From Picochlorum sp. 'celeri' (taxonomy: Eukaryota; Chlorophyta; Trebouxiophyceae), in contig JAACMV010000015.1 in the NCBI GenBank assembly GCA_010909725.1, forward strand, positions 186,001 through 250,000: a DNA stretch of 64,000 bases, written 5' to 3'. Under the pieces are notes generated by a model. It did no database searches and was not told the origin of the DNA. It worked only from the letters and a program-made list of their open reading frames with translations. The translations under genes and the position numbers were made by a program. Within the stretch, counting starts at the first letter, position 1, and every line of letters starts with the position of its first letter. Below are positions 40,240 to 51,564 of this stretch, piece after piece.

Positions 40240-42453
40240 CTATTCCAAGTGATCATCCAGATCAAAATACCAGGAACCTCGATGCTTTGCTGGCTTGTGA
40301 TGTCCACTTGAGAGCACTTTGAGAAGAGAGAAAGCACGAGCCTGAAGCCGTGTATCCTCAGTGCTCTCAGTGAATGAGATTACCTTGGAAGCTCCTTCAA
40401 TTTCTATAAGAATACTTCTAGGTTTTCTTCGAACGGCCAAGGAACTTAGAACTGTCAATAAAAGTTGGCATTGTCCACCTTCGCCACATGCCAACAGAGC
40501 CGACAAAATTTTGGCCAGGCACTCTTTAACATCTGCATCAGGCAAACTTACATCTGATAAAAGCGCCCCAAGAGTCTCTCCGAGACAATATTGTGCTGCG
40601 TCCTGAAGATAATGGCAATGCGTGCATGTTTCTGCAGTTAATTTGTATGATAAATCAAGTACAGTTGGCCCTGATATATACATCCGTAATTCAGGTGGCT
40701 GATTTAATGCAATTTTCATAAAATGCAAGACGTGAGAAGCAATCTCACAATTGCGAGTCTTTGAGAGGACGACGCCAAATGAAAGGAGATCCAATTCGGT
40801 CATAATCTCAGCAGCATTGGCACCTCCTTGCTCATCGAGATCCCATAGCAACTGTATACCAGATTCCTGGACATCAATATCAGAACACTGAGATACTACC
40901 TTCAACAATATACGGCGACCCTCCAAACCGGTTATTATGGCTCTGTTTGGGAGATTTGATTCAAGTAATGCCAAGGTTCTCAGAGCAGAACGGCATTTCC
41001 TGTTATCCCCAGCCACTGATTTCAAATGAAGCAGCAATGGTTCAATCGCGCCAGAATAGCTATCGAACGTAGAGACTGTCTCTGGTGACGACATAAAACC
41101 CATGGCCTCATTCAATACTCGCTTTGCCTCAGCAATATACCCCCTTCCATTCTTATCATATTCCTCAGCATCAAGCCGGGCTTGTTTTCTTCTCTGTAAA
41201 TAATCTGAACTCAAATGTGCAGACGCCAGGGGATAATTTTTCATACCCTCAAATTTTGGACTAATCTTCTCTTGTTGTCCAGGAGACTGGATTGGAGAAA
41301 GTGTCGGCGCTTTCGAAACAAGCAGGGATCTTGCCTTTTCCTTCTTCGCTGCAGCAACCCAATCATGGGCTCCAAACGTATCATGCAGATCCGCATCCAT
41401 GATCGTAATTGCTGAGGTTCCTTTAGAACTCTTCGAAGATTGCATTTTCTCATGGGCAGACTCGGGGTGAGTGTGCTGATCGACGAGCTGGCTTGCGTGC
41501 GCAGCAGCAGAGGGACCGGTTCTGAATCGTCTCTTTGGACTACTGAGCTCTGAACTGACAGTGAAACCTACTCTATCAATACTCTTCAACGGGGACCGGC
41601 GCAGATTATTCGATAATGCATGCACCTCCTGACCAGTGCCATCTGGCTCTTCCAAAGAGGCTTTGAGTGATTCTGCAACGGTTGGATATGCCCCATACCC
41701 TGTCCTTTGCTGCCCATTCACTCGCATTGGAAACGCACTGACAGAGCTCTCCATACTATGTCGCCTCGGTTTGGTACCTCCATGCGACACCAATGCATCA
41801 AAACTTCCTCTGCTACCTGCAGTCTGAGCACTGTGTTCCCGTACATGTTCTGAATCAAACACATCCATGTCCTGAAGTACGTGTTTCTTTCCAAACGAAG
41901 AATCAAACGAATCGTTCACTTTGCATGAATCTCCAAAAAATACCTCAAAATCCGGAGACATCCGATGCGGATCTCCTCGATCCGCCAGACTGGACACCAC
42001 TGCGACACTTTTGGCGGCGCGTTGCCCCGTTGACTCCCCGCAAGCATCCCCTTTGACAACCTTTTCCAGAGGAGGCAATTTTATCTGTTTGTAAGGAAAT
42101 CCCATACCCCCATTAATCTCCTCAAAACTTTCTGTATGAGCTGCAACCTTCATTGACTGTGACCGCCCAGCAGGTGCTGTATGCCTATGACTCCAATGCT
42201 CCAATCCATGATCACCCCTTCCAAACGTATCCTCATACGTCACACTGCCGCTTCTCTCGAGCAGAACATTATTGTTCGTCTCTGTCGACTCAATACTCCC
42301 TCTCCGAGGCCCAACGCTGGACTCTCCTATGCCATGCAAAGGATCCCCTAGCTTCTCAGCAGCACTCGCCTCCGAACGAGTCCTCATAACTTCATCATTC
42401 TTGTATTCATGTATGGGATAATACCGAGAGTATTCCATCCCAGAACCCCACAA
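40240..42453 (-). CDS. armadillo-like repeat protein with long disordered N-terminus
   Basis: This single-exon gene encodes 737 residues; the start could also be 42438 (MEYSRYYPIHEYK). The first ~430 residues are rich in Ser, His, Gly and charged residues without predicted fold, with many S-P sites. From about 440 to 730 the chain is all helical with armadillo/HEAT-like units: FDSYSGAIEPLLLHLKSV, CRSALRTLALLESNL, ILLKVVSQCSDIDVQESGI, SHVLHFMKIALNQPPELR, KILSALLACGEGGQ and LQARAFSLLKVLSSG. Such scaffolds bind peptides. No family name is recognised and no membrane segment or signal is seen. Confidence 0.7.
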   Translation of the reverse strand: MWGSGMEYSRYYPIHEYKNDEVMRTRSEASAAEKLGDPLHGIGESSVGPRRGSIESTETNNNVLLERSGSVTYEDTFGRGDHGLEHWSHRHTAPAGRSQSMKVAAHTESFEEINGGMGFPYKQIKLPPLEKVVKGDACGESTGQRAAKSVAVVSSLADRGDPHRMSPDFEVFFGDSCKVNDSFDSSFGKKHVLQDMDVFDSEHVREHSAQTAGSRGSFDALVSHGGTKPRRHSMESSVSAFPMRVNGQQRTGYGAYPTVAESLKASLEEPDGTGQEVHALSNNLRRSPLKSIDRVGFTVSSELSSPKRRFRTGPSAAAHASQLVDQHTHPESAHEKMQSSKSSKGTSAITIMDADLHDTFGAHDWVAAAKKEKARSLLVSKAPTLSPIQSPGQQEKISPKFEGMKNYPLASAHLSSDYLQRRKQARLDAEEYDKNGRGYIAEAKRVLNEAMGFMSSPETVSTFDSYSGAIEPLLLHLKSVAGDNRKCRSALRTLALLESNLPNRAIITGLEGRRILLKVVSQCSDIDVQESGIQLLWDLDEQGGANAAEIMTELDLLSFGVVLSKTRNCEIASHVLHFMKIALNQPPELRMYISGPTVLDLSYKLTAETCTHCHYLQDAAQYCLGETLGALLSDVSLPDADVKECLAKILSALLACGEGGQCQLLLTVLSSLAVRRKPRSILIEIEGASKVISFTESTEDTRLQARAFSLLKVLSSGHHKPAKHRGSWYFDLDDHLE

Positions 42454-43168
42454 AATTGTCGTTGCTCAGGCCAACCAACCAAACAGACAGGAAGACCAAT
42501 GTTCACACCGAATACTCAGGGCCGATACCCCTATAGGTTTGCACACAATTGCGTGAGAATTCAATTATATACCAAGAAGCGTGCTCCAAGATGACGATAC
42601 AGCTACCGACAGAAAGAAGTCGGCTACAGACGACACCAACCGAGAAGAAGGGTTCGAATGTAGCAATCTCTTTGTTGCTTTCACCTCTGTGCACCCAATT
42701 ATTTGAGAATAAAACGAAACTAAATCACTACTTTGCCGTACCTGTATTTCGATCAATTGAATAGTAGTCAAAGACGTCGGGACGGTGTCGGAAGCCCACG
42801 CGGTGTCCGGAAAAGTCTCTTTTTCTCTCTATCTGCGCACTCTGTGCGTACATAAAACGTATTAGTTTACCAAATTGAAATATAAATGTGGTAGGGTTTC
42901 ATTCATTTTCATCTGCGGCAATTGAGTCGCGTCATTCCTTCATTAGATAGAAAGAATACAGAGATCTCTACTAGAAACTCTCCAGAACATTGAATTTTTA
43001 CATCAACATGTGTGTAATAATACCGCATGGTACTTCTATTCATGGAGATATCCAATGTTCTATCGTACTATTGTATTCTTTCCAAGAGAATGTTGTTCGA
43101 TATCAAAAAGAGGATGGTGATACTTACTGTTCGTATTAAATACATGAAAGTACGTGATGGCCAATGCA
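42454..43168. other. intergenic region, no gene seen
   Basis: This 715-bp gap lies upstream of the ARM-repeat gene and downstream of the next minus-strand gene. It is AT-rich with only short ORFs on both strands, and a TGTAA on the plus strand near 43014. I see no conserved coding pattern. Confidence 0.5.
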
Positions 43169-44458
43169 TCAGTCGTCTTTTGAGTCAATTGGATGGGATG
43201 CGATGCTATTTGCACGCACTATTCTGGTCTGCATGCGTCTCCATGGGTTTATCCAAGTGCACACAGCATGGTAGAGTGCCTGCAGAGCAACAACAACTAT
43301 AGCAAGGACATACCCAGACTGGAGCATGTCAAAGAGCAACCATACAGATACTCTAACGTATCCATGAGTCATTGCTGCCAACGATATAAGGCCCGCTGGG
43401 CACGAGTGACCATTGTCTACCATATACTTGACTGCCCGAGTTACGGCGTGGCCATTGCCTTGGGTCCACATGTGATGACTGACCTGAACCACAGCAAGAG
43501 GCTGTTTGTGTACCTCAATGCCTTCAATGGCTGCCAGAGCAATAGTTTCGCATACTCTTCCCTGTTCATCCCATTCGATCGTTGTATTGTTGTCAACATC
43601 GGTCATGTCCAAATGAGTTTGAGCATACATGATGGATGCCGCATGGGCGACGCTCTCAATACTTCCCTGGGCCATGGCAGCTGCTGCAACGCTGGCTGCC
43701 ATTTCTTGCCCACCATCAATTTTCATGGCATCCAAAGTGCCAATGGCAACGACATCAGGTCTGCCTGCGAACTCCCCAATATAGATTGTGAGCTCCTTGA
43801 CAATATCAAAATGACCATTCTCGACCATCTTTTTCTGAACTCGCGCAACAGCGCATCCATGATGGCAGTCTACAGCAGCAATCACAGCATTTGACAAGGC
43901 TGCTGCTATTTCTCTGTGACTCATGCCGACCCTTTCGCATTCTTCAATAAAAGCATTTGTAACTAACGATGCATGCCGCGTATGCCCCGAACATAATAAT
44001 GATACACTTAATTGCTGGACGAGTTGTTCTGCACCGCTGTTCAATGCTCTATGCTGGACTTTGGCTACTGCTACAAAATGGTTATTTTCGACCATGGCAA
44101 CCACGACATCCCTACAAAATGCCTCCAAATCCAATCCTAGGAACACTTTGGCCGACGTGACAGCCACGTCTGTGCCAAAATCGCACAGGCGACATCCCTC
44201 GCGTCGTTTCGAGTTCTCAGAGACTATGGCTGACAAACCCTTTGCTGCTCCAAGTACAGCATGTTCTTTGAGCCGCGAGAGGAACGGGTCTAACCGCGTT
44301 GCTTTTAAATCATTCCAGTCAATATCAGCAGAGATGACCAACGGAAAACTACCTGTGGGTTCAGAAAAGCTGACTGTTGTCGTTTTCGTTGTTTTCGTCT
44401 TCGCACCTCCAACTCCGTTCACCGGAGCAGTTGTCTTGGTCTCACGTATGCTTTCCAT
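43169..44458 (-). CDS. helical-repeat protein with C-terminal membrane helix, unknown family
   Basis: This single-exon gene encodes 429 residues. The N-terminus is Thr/Lys-rich and disordered. Residues about 50-370 are Ala-rich helices with recurring related phrases: VVVAMVENNHFVAVAKVQ, AVARVQKKMVENGHFDIVK, TRAVKYMVDNGHSCPAG and GMSHREIAAALSNAVIAAV. This suggests a repeated helix-turn-helix unit of roughly 35-40 residues. One hydrophobic helix near the C-terminus (VLAIVVVALQALYHAVCTW) with a basic flank (WRRMQTRIVR) would anchor it with a short tail. I do not recognise the family and it may be lineage-specific. It is divergent from MPC2 (204 bp). Confidence 0.65.
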   Translation of the reverse strand: MESIRETKTTAPVNGVGGAKTKTTKTTTVSFSEPTGSFPLVISADIDWNDLKATRLDPFLSRLKEHAVLGAAKGLSAIVSENSKRREGCRLCDFGTDVAVTSAKVFLGLDLEAFCRDVVVAMVENNHFVAVAKVQHRALNSGAEQLVQQLSVSLLCSGHTRHASLVTNAFIEECERVGMSHREIAAALSNAVIAAVDCHHGCAVARVQKKMVENGHFDIVKELTIYIGEFAGRPDVVAIGTLDAMKIDGGQEMAASVAAAAMAQGSIESVAHAASIMYAQTHLDMTDVDNNTTIEWDEQGRVCETIALAAIEGIEVHKQPLAVVQVSHHMWTQGNGHAVTRAVKYMVDNGHSCPAGLISLAAMTHGYVRVSVWLLFDMLQSGYVLAIVVVALQALYHAVCTWINPWRRMQTRIVRANSIASHPIDSKDD

Positions 44459-44522
44459 TCATTCATGGTACGTTTCGAGTTTACACCTGTACGGGTGTCG
44501 CTCGCATTCATTGAGTTTGGTA

Positions 44523-44545
44523 TGACATATGTCAAATGCATTTGA
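44523..44545. promoter_or_regulatory. overlapping 12- and 14-bp palindromes in divergent promoter
   Basis: TGACATATGTCA (44523-44534) and TCAAATGCATTTGA (44532-44545) are perfect palindromes sharing three bases. They sit between the divergent helical-repeat gene and MPC2, so they could control either or both. Confidence 0.45.
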
Positions 44546-44662
44546 ATAGTATTTATTTACGGAATTTTCTCCATGTTCCTCCCAAGAACCCACATACGCA
44601 TGGGACCCTTGCCATGCTGCGACTCATTAAATACACACAAATTACAATAGATATCTACTACC

Positions 44663-45016
44663 ATGGCTGCGAGCAATACATCTCGCAGTCTCGCTGGTAG
44701 ACTGCAGGCATTTTGGAATCATCCTGCCGGACCAAAAACCATCCATTTCTGGGCACCGACGTTCAAATGGTGTATCACCATTGCCAATATTGCTGATTTT
44801 CAAAGACCTGCAGAGTTTATATCATATCCCCAGCAAATTGCTGTGACTGCCACAGGGCTTATTTGGACCAGGTTTAGCACACAGATTAATCCTGTAAACT
44901 ACAATTTGCTCGCTGTAAATGCCTTTATGGCCGCAACAGGACTGTATCAGCTGAGTAGGAAGATAGCACATGACCAGAGTACGAGCAAAGGGGGAGGAAA
45001 GGAAGCAGCGGAATGA
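44663..45016 (+). CDS. MPC2: mitochondrial pyruvate carrier subunit 2
   Basis: This single-exon gene encodes 117 residues. It matches MPC2 along its length: AFWNHPAGPKTIHFWAPTFK, WCITIANIADFQRPAEFIS, AVTATGLIWTRFSTQINP and NLLAVNAFMAATGLYQLSRK, including the W-N-H-P-A-G-P-K-T-I-H-F-W-A-P core and three membrane helices. With MPC1 it forms the heterodimer that imports pyruvate across the inner mitochondrial membrane. TGTAA lies at 45102-45106. Start at 44663 begins just before the conserved region and leaves no room for a cleaved presequence, as expected for this carrier. Confidence 0.95.
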   Translation: MAASNTSRSLAGRLQAFWNHPAGPKTIHFWAPTFKWCITIANIADFQRPAEFISYPQQIAVTATGLIWTRFSTQINPVNYNLLAVNAFMAATGLYQLSRKIAHDQSTSKGGGKEAAE

Positions 45017-45358
45017 ATGTTATCTTGTTTCCTCATTGTTTGTTGTAGCACTTTCACAAGGGCTTTTTTCCCTGGTATGACTTGTCATCTCTTTTCGGTA
45101 TTGTAAATAAAAGTCACAGATGTAGAGTGCACATACGTATACCCATTATTGTTCCCAATGTGCCCAGCATGATGGGTATCCACCATCAGTTGCTCCGCTT
45201 GCTTTTTGCTGCGTCCATGTCAAAGGCATGCCGTAATCAGAACTTTAGATCCGGCCCATCCCATTCTGGAGAATGGTAGTACGACTGGATCCGCGAAAAC
45301 TCAAAAAAGTACAATTCTTCTTCTGTATCTATTGTTATGCGATTCTCATGATGCGTGA
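45017..45358. other. intergenic region, MPC2 to antiporter
   Basis: This 342-bp head-to-tail gap contains the MPC2 poly(A) signal and presumably the antiporter promoter. Nothing else is seen. Confidence 0.4.
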
Positions 45359-48300
45359 ATGAGTGGGCTTGGAGCAGCAGACGAGCTGAGTACGTTGGGA
45401 AACAACGGTACCTGTTTCGGATACGTTGACGCCTTTGAGCAGACTGTATGTGAAGCTCAAAATTTAAATGTTACGAATCCTCCTAGTATATATGGCTTCG
45501 TTGAACATCCACAGTTGTGGTCTCCCACGCTGTGCTACTTGCTCAACGTTACCCTGGCTAACAGGGTGCATATACCAGGGGCGATGAACTACTGTATTGT
45601 ACCATCGCGAGGATACGATGCATTCTTATTCGTTGGTATCGCTCTGATAGCAGCATGCCTTTTGTTCGGAAAGCTGTCGACAGTGTATGTTCTGGTGGTT
45701 GGTGCCCTCTTGGGTATTCTTCATTACTACGTAGATATGCTGCAATTGGGCAACAGTATCACACAATGGCTGTCCGTTGCCCCCAGTGATTTGTTTCTAT
45801 ACGCTTTTCTGCCGCCATTGATAGTGGAGCAAGCGATTCATATAGAATTTTACATGTTTCGGAAAATGTTCATGCATTCCATCATGCTTGCTGTTGTCAT
45901 GGTTATTCTGACGGCAATTATTCTGACACCGCTGATACTGTTTGTTCTTGGATTTCAATATAATGGCTGGACATGGGTACATGGGGCTTTGTTTGCAGCG
46001 ATAATAGCACCGACTGATGCGTTGGCAGTCTCCTCTATTTTGAAAAAAGCACATGGTCCTGCAATCTTGACCACCATTCTGGAAGGGGAGTCACTGCTGA
46101 ATGATGCAACTGGAATCACGCTTTTTCAGGTGTTTGAGGGCATTCTTGACAGAAACAGGGAGCAGTATAGCAATGCAATTCCTACAGTTTGGAGTGTGAT
46201 TCCTACCATTATTGTGGATATCATCAAGCTGTCAGCAATTGGGGTGGGCATAGGGCTCGGATTCTCTGTCATATCACTGTACATCCTTCGTTGGTTGAGA
46301 TGGAGAGGAGCGGGGCTTCATATTGAAGCTGTGTATGTTTTGGCCATGGCATACTTGACCTATTATGTTACAAACGCTCCTGCAGGCGGTTCTGGAGTGA
46401 TTGCAGTTGTTACATTTGGTTTGTTCGGTAATTGGATGTCTATGTGGGGTATGACAGGATCTGCTGTCAAGACTGGGGAGTTCAAAGCAATATGGGAGGC
46501 GATTTCATTTGCAGCCAATGGCTTGGTTTTTTTCTGGGCTGGGGTTGCATCTTTAACATATGTCATCCGGACAATATCTCAGACGCCCACGGACGCAATG
46601 ACATTTGTATCTATTCCTTTGATCTACATTTTCATGTTGGTCATCAGAACATTCTGCATTGCAATTTTCAATCCAATTTTTCATTTGGTTGGCAAATCTC
46701 TGTCGGTTGCAGAAATTATGTTTACTGGATGGTCAGGACTGAGGGGGGCTGTCTCCTTGATTCTCGTGTCGTCTCTGTCAGGTGGAAGGAATTATATCAA
46801 CTTGGTGGATAGTGAATTGACGATATCAGACTCGCATGCGATTGAGATGAGGACTATAAAAGCAGACATGTCTCTTTGGACTGCATGGTTTGTTGTGCTG
46901 ACATTGGTTGTGAATGGGCCATGTATCGCTCCATTACTTTCGATTTTGAAGCTCAACACAGTCCCAGAAGCAGCTCGGCACATTCAAGCGACGGCGAAAA
47001 CAATTATATTGGACAATACAAAGGAGATTATTAAAAAACTTCGAGATGGGGATGATGATGATGAGCTTCTCTCCGGGGCTGACTGGGATGTCATCGCCAA
47101 GTATGTTGATTTATCGAAAGATTTGCATGATTTTGGGAATGTGGAGGATATCTCAGAGTTCGATGATGACTCGCTAGGAAAGGGGACCTCGGAAACAGTT
47201 GAACTGGACCAGAACTCCTTGTGGTCTGTGGTGCTTGTCCTTGGCAAAGCACTATGGAATTCTTTGAAAAGATTCCTTGTAGATGTTTTCAGAATGCTTC
47301 TTTGTGCTCCCAGATCAAAAGACAGCGAGTCCCAAGACTCTCAGGATTCGTCATCCCAGCAATGGGGATCATCAGATGAGTCAACACCTGCATTCGAAAC
47401 CTTGCTCACCGAATGCCCGTTCCAAAGCGAGCAAATCATTGATGAAAAGAATTCAAGTTTTATTATCACACAAGGATCCAGTGATATTGAGACTGGGTCG
47501 GCCAAATATGGACTGGAGCAGACAACCATGTCAAGTATTCAATATACTGATGGTGGAGGTATAGAGGACAAAGAGAGCGATTTTGATCAAGTATGCCTAG
47601 CAGGCTCGAGAAGGGATGACTTATTCAAAAACTTGAAAGAGGCTAGGAAGAAGCAACACCCCGAATCGGAAGCAGATGCCCAGGGTAATGACGCTTCGGA
47701 CTCTACACTACCTTCTTCAGGAAACTTTCAAGAAACTAAAATACGACAAGCAAGGACTCTCTCATCTCGGTTGATTCAGGGTCAAATTGATGAACGGGCT
47801 GATGAAATTCGTCGAGATAATCACCCAGAGTATAATGAGCTGGTACAGTACCTAGCAGACGTCAACAACTCCTCTCAGGACAGTAGGTCGGCAGAATTAA
47901 GAGGTGACAGTAGCCACGGTTCCATGGAGCAGCGCACCCTAAATTCTATAACGGGTGAGAAGTATAGAGAAAGATTTCCAAGTGACCCAACGGAACGTAT
48001 GACATCTTATTCGAGAAAGGTTGATCTTTTCGGCAGGGCAATGACAGAGACAGCAAAGAATTCAAATTCCACCACCCCTGGGAGGTACGTGATATGCACT
48101 TGAATTATTTCACACGGTAGGTATTATTCATCTCAATTGATATATTTCAGAGCACAAGAAGATACCGCTGAAAGACCCACCGTGATATCTCACAGTTTGA
48201 GAGGCCATGCACATGGCAGAAATGGTACTCCCAGGGACTTTTCGACTCTCAAGGGTCCAGACGATGTCTCCAATAGGTTGAGGACAATTTCAGACATGAG

Positions 48301-50255
48301 CGAAATAACAGACTCGAATGATTCGGATGAGGAGAGCGGAACTGTAAATGGCAAAGAATCTAGTAGAGCGCCTGATGCTGCAACAGGCATGAGGCAAGAT
48401 GGAATTGTACATGGGTGCGTTTTCTGTTTTAGGTATTTGCTGTGGTTAGTCATGTTCACTCGAGACAAACAAACTTTAGTATATTTTCTAATTCTTGTAC
48501 ATACTTACATCCAGTCTGCGATTAAATACACTGCAAGAGATCAGGTCCAGAATCACTGAAGGCCTCAAGACAAGGTTTCATGAAAGTCGACATCTTGGCA
48601 AGATTTCTGACGAAGCTTTCCGAATCTTAGTAGGCGCTTGCGATGAGAAAATGGAAATTACGAGTTATAGCAAGATTGGGGTATGGGATATATTGGTAAA
48701 AAAGATCAGCAGATCTTTGATAACAAAAGTGATTGCCTCCCTGGCTCTTCATGGCTCGATAAAATTCAAATCTGCAAATCCAATTGTGAAAAAGGTCTTG
48801 CATTATCCTTATGCACTCGCTGGTATTTTGTGCCGTAGATATCTTGGCAGAAGAGTGCTTTTGGGATGTGAGGTTGCCATAGAATATAATCTGGCATTGA
48901 ATTCAAGTTCACATGTGCAGTGGCTGAGGTTGCATGGTGACTATACCTTGCCTCTCTTGGAGGAAGTAGAACTTGAATCGCAGCGATCATATAACTTTAT
49001 TATTGAGAGAGAAATAGAAGCTCCAGATACATTTAGGGCAATTCAATCCTATCGTGCAGGCATCGTTGTGATGAAAAAGATGCTAGACTTCCTCCATGAG
49101 ATCCACGCTCAAGGCATTATCAACCATGGTGAATGCGAATTTGTGTGTGAAAAGGTCGGTAGAAAGCTACAACGACTGGAAGTGGTCGGCCCTATATGGA
49201 GACCCCCGCGATATAAGGACGGCATACGGGCGCTAAAGCCATTTGCCACACTGGAGAAGGACATATTCAACGAACTGTGGGAGACGGGAACCATCAAAGA
49301 GTGCAAACCAGGGGAAATCATCTTTCATGCAGATGACATGTCGGCAAGCCAAGGACCTGGTATTATTTATATTATGCACGGTGTGGCCAAGCAGCAAAGG
49401 AGATTGAATTCTGTAGAGAGAGAGAAGTTTTGCGGTCCTGAATCATGCATTGGTGTGCTGCAAGCACTTCATCTTACATCATTAAGGGGGACAGAGAGCC
49501 TGGTAGCATCTGGCAACGCGTTAGGCAGAGGACCTGCTATTTTTCATATTCCTCAGGATAAAGTTGACGAAATTATGCTGAGAGCAGAGAAAGGCTCAAG
49601 AGCGTTCCTTCACGTAGTGCAAGGTTGGATCAAAGCTGCCTCCCTGCATGTTTTTTATGATCTCGAGGCTCCAATCACTCTAGAGATACTGAAGCACATT
49701 AAAAAGATAGAGATGGAAAGAGATACAGAAACCAATGTCGATCGTTTCAAATCTCCATTTGCTGAGAGGTCTATACATGCAAATGCACCAGAGTGGCAAC
49801 AAGATGGGAGGAACAAGAGCATAGGTTTGCATCAGATATTTTCTCAAGACTTTATCGGCGTAGATGGCGTGCTTCCTGGACCATATGAACATCATCAAGA
49901 ATCTATCAGATTCAAAAAAGCCACAAATTGTGTGCAGAAGATGGCTCAACGACTGAAGAAAAGTCTCAACATGGCCCACGTGCTGTACTTTGATCACGGG
50001 GAATCAATACAACAGGATTGCACGATGATTCTGATGGTGGGCCACCTCAAAACAGATCAAAATGTACAAGATGACGAACAGATTCTTTCGAAGGACAATG
50101 TCATGCGAGCTCCAGCTGCAATCCCTTGGATGACAGAAGTGGACGAGCAGGCTCTCTTTGGCCAAGCAACACGCGTTTCCAAACAATCCCCCATCACTTG
50201 GAAAGTGATGTCAAAGACAGCCTTGATGGTTGTCTATCCTAATCCTCCTGTATGA
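45359..50255 (+). CDS. SOS1: SOS1/NHX7-like plasma-membrane Na+/H+ antiporter
   Basis: Exons 45359..48084, 48151..48414 and 48515..50255 (introns 66 and 100 nt) join in frame to 1,576 residues, longer than plant SOS1 (about 1,150). Residues about 80-530 are the CPA1 exchanger: LPPLIVEQAIHIEF, ALFAAIIAPTDALAVSSIL, ILEGESLLNDATGITLFQ and FTGWSGLRGAVSLILV. The cytosolic tail (about 530-1,576) has an acidic Ser-rich, disordered middle and, around 1,253-1,365, a cyclic-nucleotide-binding-like domain (CKPGEIIFHADDMSASQG, GIIYIMHGVAKQQRR), as in SOS1. It should export Na+ in exchange for H+ and confer salt tolerance. The extra tail length is mostly low-complexity sequence between residues 600 and 1,000. 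Confidence 0.92.
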
Positions 50256-50309
50256 TAATAACATTCAATAATTCGATATACATGTATAGAAGCAAGAAGA
50301 TATGTAGCA

Positions 50310-51449
50310 TTAGGTGAAACGAGCAGCCGGGTGTGCTTCAATTTTCTCCACATTCTTCAAATAGTTATGGGTGAGATGTGATGATTGCTTGCAATCGCAT
50401 GGCGCCCCATTTGCGCAGGATTCATTTGAAGATTTGGCTTTCTCATTTTTACTGCGCTGCAATGCTCTATTTCTACTGCCACCTCTAGACTTTCCAATAC
50501 CCAGTTGAGGAATACCTTTATTCAGCCCTTCAAGGAGAATACACGCTTTACAGACATCCTGACTGCTTAGGTATCCACAGTTCCTACAAGTACCTGGCTT
50601 ACTCATCACAATTTTGGCTGAATCCTTTATTCGCAATCTCTCAGCACTCTTGACCAGGTCAATAATCGCTCTCGGTCGCGCAGCCTCCAAATCCTTGACA
50701 AACTCTCTTGCAAGCCCCCTTGCTGCAAATGGGGAATACTTGCACTCTGTGCTAAAATAATCCAGCCTTTTGAAATATGCATACATCACAATCTCCTTCT
50801 CATACGTATACTTGAACGGTTTGACTCGAGGAAGCGAGCATTCATCCCCCGTTATTGCAGAGGAACACCGCCCTAATCGTGGCACATCAGATCTCAACAA
50901 GTTCAACAAGACAGTCTCTGCAATATCATCTGCATTGTGACCCGTGGCCATCTTTGTCGCTCCCACCAGATGAGCACCTCGATCTAACGCTTGTCGACGA
51001 AAGACTCCACAAAAGGTGCAATTATTCTTCTTACCCACAGCCTCTACAATCTCATCCATGGTCCAACCATACAAATCCTTGTATGAAAATACATGCAAGG
51101 GTATCCCATACGTCTCCTCATTACGTTTCACTGTATCCAAAGAGTCATCTCGATATCCAGATATTCCCTCGTCAATGCTAAGAAGTAACAAGTCTAATCC
51201 GTATCCATAGCGTGCGTTCAATGTCGTCACAACGTGAGCCAGAACAGTAGAGTCTTTCCCTCCACTTGCAGCCAGAGCTACCTTCTCCCCTGCCTTAAAC
51301 AAATTGTATTTCATAATTGTCTCATGTACTTCCGTCTCAAATGCTTCATAGAAGCATTCTCGACAGAGGCTATCCATGGTTTTTGGGCGGCGCAAAACTG
51401 CTCTTGCATCCTTGCACGAATTGCAAAGTCGCTTCTTAGCACCGCTCAT
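50310..51449 (-). CDS. CTU1: cytoplasmic tRNA 2-thiolation protein 1 (CTU1/NCS6)
   Basis: This single-exon gene encodes 379 residues from the ATG at 51449 ([19 protein letters not shown]); an in-frame ATG at 51473 is less likely because the family starts at the zinc motif. Features: N-terminal C-x2-C zinc pair (CNSC, then CREC), PP-loop [12 protein letters not shown], the C-x2-C at [33 protein letters not shown], and the C-terminal zinc pairs [19 protein letters not shown]1 with CTU2 transfers sulfur from URM1 to the wobble uridine of Lys, Glu and Gln tRNAs. The stop lies 55 bp from the antiporter stop. The basic C-terminal tail ([17 protein letters not shown]) is a local extension. Confidence 0.95.
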   Translation of the reverse strand: MSGAKKRLCNSCKDARAVLRRPKTMDSLCRECFYEAFETEVHETIMKYNLFKAGEKVALAASGGKDSTVLAHVVTTLNARYGYGLDLLLLSIDEGISGYRDDSLDTVKRNEETYGIPLHVFSYKDLYGWTMDEIVEAVGKKNNCTFCGVFRRQALDRGAHLVGATKMATGHNADDIAETVLLNLLRSDVPRLGRCSSAITGDECSLPRVKPFKYTYEKEIVMYAYFKRLDYFSTECKYSPFAARGLAREFVKDLEAARPRAIIDLVKSAERLRIKDSAKIVMSKPGTCRNCGYLSSQDVCKACILLEGLNKGIPQLGIGKSRGGSRNRALQRSKNEKAKSSNESCANGAPCDCKQSSHLTHNYLKNVEKIEAHPAARFT

Positions 51450-51564
51450 TGTGACGTTCTCCACACGAATCAAGCTATTAGAAATTATAATTTACATGCA
51501 TTATTGGATGCAAACGTAATAATACGAAAAGAAACAATAAGGATTACAGTGTACGAGCAGTAAC

